DNA of 22,549 nt, from contig CAYWWV010000019.1 of assembly GCA_964462185.1 (NCBI GenBank), forward strand, positions 1 through 22,549. The letters run 5' to 3'. The translations under genes and the position numbers were made by a program. Below, piece after piece: positions 14,509 to 21,827 of the stretch. The stretch comes from RBG-16-57-9 sp964462185 (GTDB lineage: Archaea; Thermoproteota; Bathyarchaeia; TCS64). The notes beneath the pieces were generated by a model. The model made no database searches. It saw only the letters and a program-made list of their open reading frames with translations, and was not told the DNA's origin. Positions within the stretch are counted from its first letter, which is position 1; every line of letters starts with the position of its first letter.

Positions 14509-15690
14509 ATGGAGCAGGATAAACGGCTTCCCCCCAGTGAAATCCTGGGGCTGGTGGAGGGCTACTCCACGTGGATAGAGGTGGACCTGGAAGCCCTGGG
14601 CCACAACTTGGAGGAGCTGAGGAGGCACACCTCCACCCCAATAATGGCCGTGGTGAAAAACAACGCCTACGGCCACGGCCTGGTACCCGTGGCCAGGTAT
14701 CTCGAGTCCAAGGGGGTGGGATGGTGCATGGTGGCCAAGCTGGGAGAGGCCCTGGCCCTTAGAAAGGCGGGAATAGGGATGGGGATCCTCAACATGGACC
14801 CCCTGTTCACCCACCGCCAACATCGAGCGGTGGTGGAGAATGGGATAACCCAGACCGTCTACGACTGGAGCACCGCCACATCCCTGGACAGGGCCGCCGC
14901 CGAGGCCGGCTCCACCGCCAGGGTCTTCGTAAAGGTGGACACGGGGCTCAACAGGGTAGGGGTGAGGCACACCGAGGCCGCGCGATTCGTGGAGAGGCTC
15001 ATGGGGCTGGGAAACCTGGAGGTCCAGGGAGTCTTCTCCACCCTCCAGCAAACACCCCAAGCCGACAAGGAGGCCCTGGAACGATTCCACGCCGTCTGCC
15101 AATCCCTGGCCAGGGCCGGCTTGGAGGTTCCCCTGCGGAGCATCGCCAGCACCGACGCCACCCTCCACAACCCCGAGGCCTGGCTGGACCTGGTGCGCCC
15201 AGGCATAAGCCTCTACGGCGTCTACCCCGAGACCAAAGACCTCTCCTCCCCCCTAGACCTCCGCCAAGCCCTAAGCCTCAAAACCCGGGTGGAGCAGGTG
15301 AAGACCGTTGAGCGGGGGGAAAGCGTCACCTATTGGGGACGGTTCACATGCCCCACACGTATGGAGGTGGCCACCCTCCACGCAGGCTTCTACGACGGCA
15401 TACCCCGGGAGATGGCTAACAAGGCAAGGATCCGGTTGGGGGGCAGGTTTGTGAGGAGCGTAGGCTCGGTGAGCCTCAACCACATACTGGTGGATGCCAC
15501 GGGGCTGGGGGCTGCCCGGGGGGATGTGGCCGAGGTTATCGGCCCCCACTGGGAGAACTCCTTGAGGGCGGTGGCTGAGAAGGCTGGGTGGATGGTCTAC
15601 AGCCTTTTGAACCACTTGAACCCTTACACCCCCAGGGTCTACTTGGAGGGTGGGAGGCCCGTCTCCGTCTTGGAGCCCCTCGCATACTAG
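14509..15690 (+). CDS. Alanine-racemase-fold PLP enzyme, divergent active site
   Basis: A 393-residue fold-type III protein. The barrel N-terminus carries PIMAVVKNNAYGHG (PLP-binding Lys50, Tyr54), then VKVDTGLNRVGV (R149) and VRPGISLYG (R230, the Arg that pairs with the pyridine nitrogen), so racemase-type PLP chemistry is expected: L/D interconversion of alanine or another amino acid. The second half departs from Alr. The usual GYADG reads GFYDG (F294, Y295), SMDQ reads SLNH (322-325), and the FTHFA segment reads FSTLQ. The frame opens at a TTG (14485), but the ATG at 14509 is preferred because an AT-rich element (14479-14490) lies about 25 bases before it. Monocistronic, followed by a T-run. 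In an archaeon it would feed or clear D-amino acids rather than build murein (inference). Confidence 0.82.
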   Translation: MEQDKRLPPSEILGLVEGYSTWIEVDLEALGHNLEELRRHTSTPIMAVVKNNAYGHGLVPVARYLESKGVGWCMVAKLGEALALRKAGIGMGILNMDPLFTHRQHRAVVENGITQTVYDWSTATSLDRAAAEAGSTARVFVKVDTGLNRVGVRHTEAARFVERLMGLGNLEVQGVFSTLQQTPQADKEALERFHAVCQSLARAGLEVPLRSIASTDATLHNPEAWLDLVRPGISLYGVYPETKDLSSPLDLRQALSLKTRVEQVKTVERGESVTYWGRFTCPTRMEVATLHAGFYDGIPREMANKARIRLGGRFVRSVGSVSLNHILVDATGLGAARGDVAEVIGPHWENSLRAVAEKAGWMVYSLLNHLNPYTPRVYLEGGRPVSVLEPLAY

Positions 15691-16012
15691 GTTTTTACAC
15701 ACGGCGGGCCCCCTCCTTTTGAATGGGTGGATTTACTCAGTCCTCGACGGGCCCACCACTGCTCCATGCCCGTCTAGTCCAAGCAAATAAGCCAAAACAA
15801 GAAAATGCAAGGCGAATACGCTGATTTTGTTTTACACCAATAAACCGCCTCTACCCCCTAAACAAGGCTGCCCTTGGACTGGCTGAACGGTGACGCAGCC
15901 CTATCGCGGTGTTTCGAGTCTCCCTTAAGCCTTTAAGCCGGGCTCCAAACATAGCCCTCATGGTAGACCTATTTGCAGGCAACGGCACCATTGGGACCAT
16001 GGACCCCCATGG
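15691..16012. other. Poorly coding stretch before the first assembly gap
   Basis: Begins with a T-run (15692-15696) just after the racemase stop and a second T-rich run at 15825-15833, either of which could end its transcript. An AT-rich core (about 15780-15845) contrasts with the GC-rich genes and holds an imperfect inverted repeat, AAAACAAGAAAAT (15794-15806) against ATTTTGTTTT (15824-15833). No tRNA-like fold or CRISPR repeat is seen. The only coding hint is the short frame from 15960. Confidence 0.5.
15960..16012 (+). CDS. Possible 5' fragment of an unknown gene cut by the gap
   Basis: ATG at 15960 opens a frame reading MVDLFAGNGTIGTMDPHG before running into the N run. A TTTAAG element at 15932-15937 lies about 25 bases upstream, as for other leaderless starts in the window. 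DLFAGNGTIG looks like a SAM-methyltransferase motif I, but at the extreme N terminus that would be odd and the piece is too short to assign. If real, the N run must stand for much more than 100 bases, since the MFS gene points toward it from the other side. Confidence 0.2.
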
Positions 16013-16112
16013 NNNNNNNNNNNNNNNNNNNNNNNNNNNNNNNNNNNNNNNNNNNNNNNNNNNNNNNNNNNNNNNNNNNNNNNNNNNNNNNNNNNNNNNN
16101 NNNNNNNNNNNN
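16013..16112. other. Assembly gap (100 N)
   Basis: Exactly 100 N, the conventional filler for a scaffold gap of unknown size. The MFS transporter frame enters it from the right and its last helix and stop are lost in it. The sequence on the left does not continue the MFS protein. Confidence 0.95.
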
Positions 16113-17215
16113 AGGGCGAGTAGGGAGAGGCCGGCGTTGAATGCGAAGACCCTCCCCAACCCATAGGCATCCGCCATCCTCCCAGCCACACTGGTGCTCA
16201 GACTCCCCACCCCGAAGGCGCTGAAAAACATGACGCCGAAGGCCAGGCCCATGTACTCGCGTGGGCTCACCTTGCTCACCAGGCTGGTGGCCGTGGGTTG
16301 GTGGGCGAACATGGAGACGCCGTAGAGGAGGGTGAAAAGGGGGACTCCTAGGTAGGCGGGCGAAGCCAGAAGGAGGACCAGGCTGGCCACCATCCCAGCG
16401 GTGGCCACCAGCAAGACCCTCCTCCCCCCAAACCTATCGGTGCACCAGCCACCCAGCACTTGCCCCGCCACACCGAACAACAACACCAGGCTGTTGCCCA
16501 AAGCCGACCACGTCCCCGAGTAGGACTTCTCCAGGCTCAGGTAGCTGGGGTAGAATAGGTCCACAGACCTGAAAAGGGCGCCCACCACCACGTTGTATAG
16601 CAGGACGAGGGGGAGCCCCCTCGACAGGAGGAAGCCCAGCTCCCACCCCTTCGAGCCCTGGGAGGGCTCCTCCTCCACCCTCACCTGGTTGAGGAGCACA
16701 GCTGTTAGGATGGAGAGGGCGCCGAATAGGAGGAAGCTAAACCTCCAGCCAAACCTCACCCCCACCAAGTAGCCAAGGGTTGGGGTGAGAACCTGCCCAA
16801 GGTTCCCCGCTGCGTTGTGTAGCCCCATGCTCCTACCAGTGTCCTCGGGGAAGGCCTTGGCGATCAACCCATTAGCCGTGGGGTGGTAGAAGCTGGCCCA
16901 AAGCGCCATCAGGAACATACCCACGCCGAAGACCTCCACCGAGTCGGCCAACAGGAAGACCAGGGTGGCGGCCCCAGCCAAACCAATGCTGGCCTGGGCC
17001 ACCTTCAGACTCCCCACCCGGTCACTGAGAGGGCCCCCCACCAAGGCCCCCGCCCCATAGGTGAGGAAGGCGATGGTGGAGACCATCCCCATCTCGCTGA
17101 AGCCTGCCCCCAGGTCTGATGCCACCAGGGTCATGAGGGGGGGCAGAACCAGGAAGAGGCTGTGGTTGAGGCTATGGGCTAGCCCTAGGATTAATAGGCT
17201 TCTAGTGTGCTCCAA
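16113..17215 (-). CDS. MFS transporter, C-terminus lost in the gap
   Basis: 367 residues are visible of an expected 390-420. The protein has about eleven and a half hydrophobic helices with the MFS loop motif between TM2 and TM3 (GGPLSDRVGSLKV, 60-72) and its repeat in the second half (GGWCTDRFGGRRVLL, 255-269). ASFYHPTANGLIAKAFPE (107-124) recalls the fosmidomycin-resistance (Fsr)-like group, but the substrate cannot be told. The frame is open far upstream. I place the start at the TTG at 17215 because GGAG sits seven bases before it and the first helix begins at residue 7. Divergent from the N-acyl-D-amino-acid deacylase across 93 bases, so an uptake or efflux partner of that enzyme is plausible (inference). 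Confidence 0.85.
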
Positions 17216-17265
17216 ATCAACACTCCTGGGCGGGGCCCTGTAAAATAGTTTCCCCCTCCCAAACC

Positions 17266-17276
17266 CTCTTTTATAC
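17266..17276. promoter_or_regulatory. TATA element between the MFS and deacylase genes
   Basis: CTTTTATACT on the plus strand reads AGTATAAAAG on the minus strand, a near-ideal archaeal TATA box. It lies about 35 bases before the deacylase ATG (17309) and about 55 before the MFS start (17215). A second AT-rich element for the MFS gene, AACTATTTTA on the minus strand, is at 17241-17250. The deacylase also has GGTG at 17300-17303 before its ATG. Confidence 0.5.
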
Positions 17277-17308
17277 TGGTGGTGGACCCATATGTGTAAG
17301 GTGTTCAA

Positions 17309-19111
17309 ATGTCTGAAGAGTTTGACCTTCTGGTAAAGAATGCTTGGATTATAGACGGCACGGGCAGGGAGGCCTACAAAGGCTCTATAGGCGTCAAGGA
17401 CGGCGTGGTGGCCCAGGTGGGCGAAGTTAAGGGAGACGCCGCCAAGACCATCGACGCCAAGGGCCTCTACGCCAGCCCCGGGTGGATCGACGCCCACAGC
17501 CACGGCGACACAACCCTCCTCTTCTTCCCCCAAGCCGAGAGCTACGTTATGCAGGGGGTGACCACCTTCATAGGGGGAGAGTGTGGGGGAAGCATGGGCC
17601 CCTTTGGAGACCTGATCCCCCTCCCCGGGATAGCTAGGTACTACGCCGATGAGCTGGAGCCCCACAAGTACTACCCCAAGAACACCATCTTCCCCCGGGA
17701 CCAGGTCAACCAGGTCCTTGAGAGGCACTTCGGCGTGACCATCGACTGGGAGACCCTGGGGGAGTGGTTCAAGAGGGTGGAGGAGGTGGGGGTCTCCATG
17801 AACGTTGCCCCCCTCGTGGGCCAGGGAACCATACGCTACAAGGTGATGGGCACCGACTACAAGCGCCACAGCACCCCCGAGGAGCTGGAGGAGATGAAGG
17901 CCCTGATCCGCCAGGCCTTGGAGGAGGGGGCCATCGGCCTGAGTACTGGCTTGGACTACGACCCCGGGGTCTGGGCAAGCATGGATGAGATCAACGAATG
18001 CGTCTCGGTGCTCAAGGAATACGAGAACGCGGTCTACTGCCCCCACTGGAGACGCACGGGTAGGCGCAGGGGGGTGAAGTTCGGGGACACCAGGAGCAAC
18101 AAGGTGGACGGCCTCCTAGAGTCCATCAACACCTGCCGCGTCACCGGCGTAAAAACCAATATCGCCCACCTTACCCCCGGGTGGAGACTGGTCCCCGAGG
18201 GAAACGAGTATATGGAGGAGCACAACATCCGGGCCACCCTCAAGTTCTTCGACGAGGCCCTGGAGGAGGGCCTGGACATCAGCTTCGACAGTATGCCCTG
18301 GTTCCTACGGGGGGGCTTCGACGTCATGCCCTACCTGTGCAGCATCCTCCTGCCCTGGCTCAAGGAGGCTGGGAGCCGGGAGAGGTTCGCCGAGTGGCTG
18401 AGGGCCGAGGACTACCGGCAGGAGATCAAGGATGCCCTGAGGGATGGGAAGTGGTTCATAAGGCTCGCCTACAACCCCAACACCAACCCCCAGTGGGCGG
18501 AGAACATCTGGATAAGCAAACACAAGGATAAGTCTCTGGTGGGAAAGAACCTCGCCCAGATAGCCGCTGAGAGGGGCACCCCCCAACTCGACACCTGGTT
18601 CGACTTGATATGCGAAGACCCCGACGCCATGGGCTACGCCGCGGGAACCGCCGACACTGGTAACTTCCCCTGGAAGAGGTACAGGGCCCTTATGTTCCAA
18701 CACCCCGTGGGGAGCCTCAGCTTGGACCAAAGCGTCTACGACGCAAAATACGAGATGACCAAGCCACCCTACCACAGGCCTGGGATCAACGCCTTCAACG
18801 CCTTCCCAGCCTTCATCATCAAGATGGTGAAGGAGGAGAAGATATTCACCCTCGAGGAGGCCATCTACAAGATGTCCACCGCCGCCGCGGAGCACCACAA
18901 CCTCAAAGGGTTGGGGAGGCTGACCCCTGGGAGCCGCGCAGACATAACCATCTTCAACCTAGATGGGCTGAAGGTCACCGCTACTCCCGTGGAGCCCCGG
19001 CAACACCCCAAGGGCATCGAGTACGTGGTGGTGAACGGCGTCCCAGTGGTGGAGAAGGGCAGGCATACGGGGGCCAGGCCTGGAAGGGTGGTTAAGAGGC
19101 TGGGCGCCTAG
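17309..19111 (+). CDS. N-acyl-D-amino-acid deacylase family amidohydrolase
   Basis: A 600-residue enzyme of the D-aminoacylase branch of the amidohydrolase superfamily, which hydrolyses N-acyl-D-amino acids to a carboxylate and a free D-amino acid. Visible features are PGWIDAHSHGD (H63, H65), QGVTTFIGGECGGSMGPFG (82-100) with the metal-bridging Cys92, EGAIGLSTGLDYDPG, and the C-terminal GLGRLTPGSRADITIFNLDG closing the beta-sandwich. It is longer than the usual 480-530 residues. The expected GSD near the last metal ligand is replaced by a GTADTGNFPW segment, so the substrate may not be a simple N-acyl-D-amino acid. No signal peptide; cytoplasmic. The ATG is supported by GGTG seven bases earlier. 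It ends in a CTAG overlap with the DHH gene. Confidence 0.88.
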   Translation: MSEEFDLLVKNAWIIDGTGREAYKGSIGVKDGVVAQVGEVKGDAAKTIDAKGLYASPGWIDAHSHGDTTLLFFPQAESYVMQGVTTFIGGECGGSMGPFGDLIPLPGIARYYADELEPHKYYPKNTIFPRDQVNQVLERHFGVTIDWETLGEWFKRVEEVGVSMNVAPLVGQGTIRYKVMGTDYKRHSTPEELEEMKALIRQALEEGAIGLSTGLDYDPGVWASMDEINECVSVLKEYENAVYCPHWRRTGRRRGVKFGDTRSNKVDGLLESINTCRVTGVKTNIAHLTPGWRLVPEGNEYMEEHNIRATLKFFDEALEEGLDISFDSMPWFLRGGFDVMPYLCSILLPWLKEAGSRERFAEWLRAEDYRQEIKDALRDGKWFIRLAYNPNTNPQWAENIWISKHKDKSLVGKNLAQIAAERGTPQLDTWFDLICEDPDAMGYAAGTADTGNFPWKRYRALMFQHPVGSLSLDQSVYDAKYEMTKPPYHRPGINAFNAFPAFIIKMVKEEKIFTLEEAIYKMSTAAAEHHNLKGLGRLTPGSRADITIFNLDGLKVTATPVEPRQHPKGIEYVVVNGVPVVEKGRHTGARPGRVVKRLGA

Positions 19112-20082
19112 CCCGAGAGAAACCTAATGGCTTCCTCCAGGAAGCCCTCCGTCTCCCCTTTGGGGATTATCGCCCCCAAAACCTCTTTTTTCCCACCTGC
19201 GTTGAAGCCCCGCCTCTTGGCCAACTGGATTAGTGGCCTCAGGTCTTTCTTCTCGCTCCGACAATAGAACTGGTCCCGGTCCTGGAACAGCCCAGTGTTG
19301 ATGACCACGGTGTCTCTCCCCGAGTCCCAAGCCAGGGCCCTGGTCACATGGCTGATGATGAGGAACTGGGTGTCAAGCCGCTTAACCTGAACCCCGTCCC
19401 TCATGTCTGGGGGCTCGGAGAGCACTTGGGCCAGCTTCTCCTCAAGCCTGGCCTCCAACTGCTCCCAGCGGCTGTTGGCCAAGACCTCTAACCCCGTCTG
19501 GTAGCCTTGGAGCAACCTCGCGGCCTCCATCACGGCCTCCCGCTCCCCCGTCTTGTAGCAGGCGTCCACCCTCCTGGCCAGGGAGAGCAGGCCCTTGAAC
19601 CCCTCTAACCCGTCCTCCCGGTAGGCCTCCACCAGCCTTCTGAAGCGGGGGTGGTCCAGTATTTTTTCTTCTCTGTCGCCTACCATGCCCATTAAAACCT
19701 TGAAGCCTGTTTCCAGGCCTAGGTGGTCCCTCACCACCCAGGTGGTGGAGGGCCACTGGTTTGCGGGGGAGCCGTGGGCCACTGGGTTCACGTGTACCGC
19801 TTCGGCGATGGGTTCTTGGTGGTGGTGGTCCAGTATGACCACGTGGGAGTGTTTGGCCAGGGCTTGGATGTCTCCCTCGGGTAGAGCCATATCGCAGACC
19901 ACCACGTTGTCGTAGGCCGACAGCATCTCCAGGTCCTGGCTCTCCAGGTAGAAGGAGCCCAGGGGGGGTGTCCAGTTCTCTGCCCCCCTCCCCTCAAGCC
20001 AATCCAATAGAAGCGCAGCCGAGCACAATCCATCGGCGTCCCAATGGTGGACAATTATGGTTGAGCCCTCAGGTAGACTCAT
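19108..20082 (-). CDS. DHH-family phosphoesterase
   Basis: A 324-residue stand-alone DHH protein. VHHWDADGLCSAA (11-23) gives the first metal Asps D15 and D17, VVCDMALP (D64) the second, and ILDHHHQEP (DHH at 85-87) the name motif; the C-terminal GFNAGGKKEVLGA is like the glycine-rich DHHA1 end. Relatives include RecJ-like 5'-3' exonucleases, archaeal GAN, nanoRNases and cyclic-di-AMP phosphodiesterases. Without the OB or DHHA2 domains the substrate, a short nucleic acid or nucleotide, cannot be named. A TATA-like CTTAAAAC (20105-20112) lies about 26 bases before the ATG, fitting a leaderless mRNA. Its stop overlaps that of the deacylase by 4 bases. Confidence 0.9.
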   Translation of the reverse strand: MSLPEGSTIIVHHWDADGLCSAALLLDWLEGRGAENWTPPLGSFYLESQDLEMLSAYDNVVVCDMALPEGDIQALAKHSHVVILDHHHQEPIAEAVHVNPVAHGSPANQWPSTTWVVRDHLGLETGFKVLMGMVGDREEKILDHPRFRRLVEAYREDGLEGFKGLLSLARRVDACYKTGEREAVMEAARLLQGYQTGLEVLANSRWEQLEARLEEKLAQVLSEPPDMRDGVQVKRLDTQFLIISHVTRALAWDSGRDTVVINTGLFQDRDQFYCRSEKKDLRPLIQLAKRRGFNAGGKKEVLGAIIPKGETEGFLEEAIRFLSG

Positions 20083-20104
20083 AACTTATCGGCGTTGGCA
20101 CGTG

Positions 20105-20112
20105 TTTTAAGG
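20105..20112 (-). promoter_or_regulatory. TATA-like element of the DHH gene
   Basis: CTTAAAAC on the minus strand, centred about 26 bases before the ATG at 20082 and squeezed into the 30 bases after the preceding gene's stop. Inferred from spacing. Confidence 0.4.
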
Positions 20113-20464
20113 TTAACCGAAGGACCGGGCCACCTTGCGGCCTACTCTGACCACCAGGGCTTGCAGGTGGACCTCCCCCCGGGGGAAAGCCCCCCCATAC
20201 ATCCTTCCCAAGTTGCTGACGATGAGGTACCACCTACCCGACACCGGGCAGGTGATGGACACTCGGCGGGAGGTAATGTTCAGCCCTTTCCCCCGGTCGT
20301 AGGTGAAGAACCTGTTGTCCTCCCCGGCCAGCCACTTCTCGAAGACCCGCTTCTTTGCCTCCTCCATCAGGAAGAAGTCCACAGGGTTTCCCTCCAGGAC
20401 CACCACTGTGGCGTTGATAACATCCCCCTGGGAAGCCTGGAACTCCAAGGCGTAGTACTCCCCC
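20113..20464 (-). CDS. C-terminal part of a beta-rich, probably exported protein
   Basis: About 116 residues remain; the N terminus is lost in the N run, where the frame is still open (GEYYALEFQASQGDVINATV). The pattern is strand-rich: GDVINATVVVLEGNPVDFFLM, then a short helix (EEAKKRVFEKWL), NRFFTYDRG, NITSRRVSITCPVSGRWYLIVSN, and VHLQALVVRV. This resembles beta-sandwich domains of the pre-peptidase C-terminal (PPC) or GOLD kind found on archaeal cell-surface proteins, so a signal peptide is likely in the missing part. I do not recognise a named family with certainty. Same strand as the DHH gene, 30 bases upstream of it. Confidence 0.65.
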
Positions 20465-20564
20465 NNNNNNNNNNNNNNNNNNNNNNNNNNNNNNNNNNNN
20501 NNNNNNNNNNNNNNNNNNNNNNNNNNNNNNNNNNNNNNNNNNNNNNNNNNNNNNNNNNNNNNNN
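20465..20564. other. Assembly gap (100 N)
   Basis: Exactly 100 N. It removes the 5' ends of two divergent genes, the exported beta-rich protein on the left and the cyclic amidohydrolase on the right, together with their promoter. The true size must hold both N termini and is probably more than 100 bases. Confidence 0.95.
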
Positions 20565-21827
20565 GTGGTCAAGTCTGGCGAGCCCCGTGCCGACCGTGTC
20601 CTCGACGCCTCGGGGATGCTGGTTCTCCCAGGTATGGTAGATATGCACGTCCACCTGAGGGACCCCGGATTCCCCGAGCGGGAGGACTTCGAGTCGGGGA
20701 CCAGGGCAGCAGCCGCCGGGGGCGTTACCACGGTCCTCGATATGCCCAACACGGTTCCAGCCACGGTGACGCTGGAGGCCTTCCAGGAGAAGCTGGAGAT
20801 AGCCCAAAGGAAGAGCCACGTAGACTTCGGCTTCATAGGAGGCGCCGGGGAGGTCCCCCCAGAGAACCTGGAACAGCTAACCAAAGCAGGCGCCACCGCC
20901 TTCAAGAGCTTCCTCATCGCCCGGTTCAAGGAGCTTGCTGCCAGCGACTACACCCTTCTACGCCACATGCACCAGTTGGGAGGGCTCGGCAGGCCCCTCC
21001 TTGTCCACGCCGAGAACGGCAACCTGGTGGAGATGTTCATGGAGGAGGCCAAGGCGGCTGGGAGGGTGGACCCCCTGGCCCACTGCGAGTTCCGCCCCCC
21101 CATCTGCGAGGAGGAGGCCACCATGAGGACCATCCTCCTGGCCTCCCAGACCCCTGTACACCTCCACATTTGCCATATGACGGCTGCAGGGGCGGTGGAC
21201 ATTTTGGAGTGGGCCCAGGCCTCGGGTCAGAGGGTAAGCGGGGAGACCAGCACCAACTACCTCCTGTTCACCATGGACGACATGAAGGAGAGGGGCCCCT
21301 ACACCAAGGTGGACCCCCCCCTGAGGACCAAGGAGGACCAGGCCAGGCTCTGGGAGGCCCTCAACAACGGCACTCTAGAAATCCTAGCCTCAGACCACGC
21401 CCCATACACCAAGGAGGAGAAGGAGCGCGGCTGGGAAAACATATTCGAGGCCCCCAGCGGGGGGGTGGTGATCGAGACCTCCCTACCCCTCATGCTGGAC
21501 GCCGTTAATAAGGGCCGAATAGCGTTGGAGAGGCTTGTAGAGGTCTTCAGCGAGAACCCCGCCCGGTTGAACGGTCTCTACCCCCGGAAGGGTGTGATAG
21601 CCCCTGGCTCCGACGCAGACCTGGTGGTCTGCGACCTGGACCAGCCCTTCGAGATTAGGGGTGAAGACCTCCACACCATCCAGAAGATAACCCCCTACGA
21701 GGGCATCAAAGGCAGGGGCAGGCCGGTAACCACTATTGTGCGGGGCAGGGTTGTCTTCGAGGACGGCCAGATCACTGGTGAACCAGGCTATGGCGTCTTC
21801 CAGAAGCCCCTCGACGTGGGGAACTAG
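20565..21827 (+). CDS. Dihydroorotase/hydantoinase-type cyclic amidohydrolase, N-terminus missing
   Basis: 420 residues remain, beginning in the N-terminal beta-sandwich; about 30-40 residues are lost in the gap. Numbered from the visible end: GMVDMHVHLRDPGFPERED (H28, H30, with the HLRDPG form typical of dihydroorotase), AAAAGGVTTVLDMPNT, a Lys114 in ATAFKSF at the carboxylated-lysine position of hydantoinase and allantoinase, LVHAENGN (H148), HICHMT (H204), and ASDHAPYT with the catalytic Asp. The enzyme opens a cyclic amide: dihydroorotate in pyrimidine synthesis, or allantoin or a hydantoin. HLRDPG favours dihydroorotase while HAENG and the FK pair recall hydantoinases, so I leave the substrate open. 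Its stop shares CTAG with the pyrophosphatase gene. Confidence 0.85.
   Translation: MVKSGEPRADRVLDASGMLVLPGMVDMHVHLRDPGFPEREDFESGTRAAAAGGVTTVLDMPNTVPATVTLEAFQEKLEIAQRKSHVDFGFIGGAGEVPPENLEQLTKAGATAFKSFLIARFKELAASDYTLLRHMHQLGGLGRPLLVHAENGNLVEMFMEEAKAAGRVDPLAHCEFRPPICEEEATMRTILLASQTPVHLHICHMTAAGAVDILEWAQASGQRVSGETSTNYLLFTMDDMKERGPYTKVDPPLRTKEDQARLWEALNNGTLEILASDHAPYTKEEKERGWENIFEAPSGGVVIETSLPLMLDAVNKGRIALERLVEVFSENPARLNGLYPRKGVIAPGSDADLVVCDLDQPFEIRGEDLHTIQKITPYEGIKGRGRPVTTIVRGRVVFEDGQITGEPGYGVFQKPLDVGN

Noticed and set aside
15794..15833. Inverted repeat in the AT-rich stretch as an RNA gene or attachment site
   Set aside because: The arms are A/T-only apart from one base pair, contain a bulge, and there is no integrase, tRNA or direct-repeat partner nearby. 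It is more simply a T-rich terminator region.
15880..15940. TTTCGAGTC resembling a tRNA T-loop
   Set aside because: No matching acceptor stem, D-arm or anticodon arm can be built around it.
15851..18046. A single 731-residue minus-strand frame spanning the gap and running past the MFS start
   Set aside because: It only exists because the N run is translated as X and the frame stays open by chance in GC-rich DNA. The part upstream of 17215 is antisense to the deacylase, and the part left of the gap has no membrane character.
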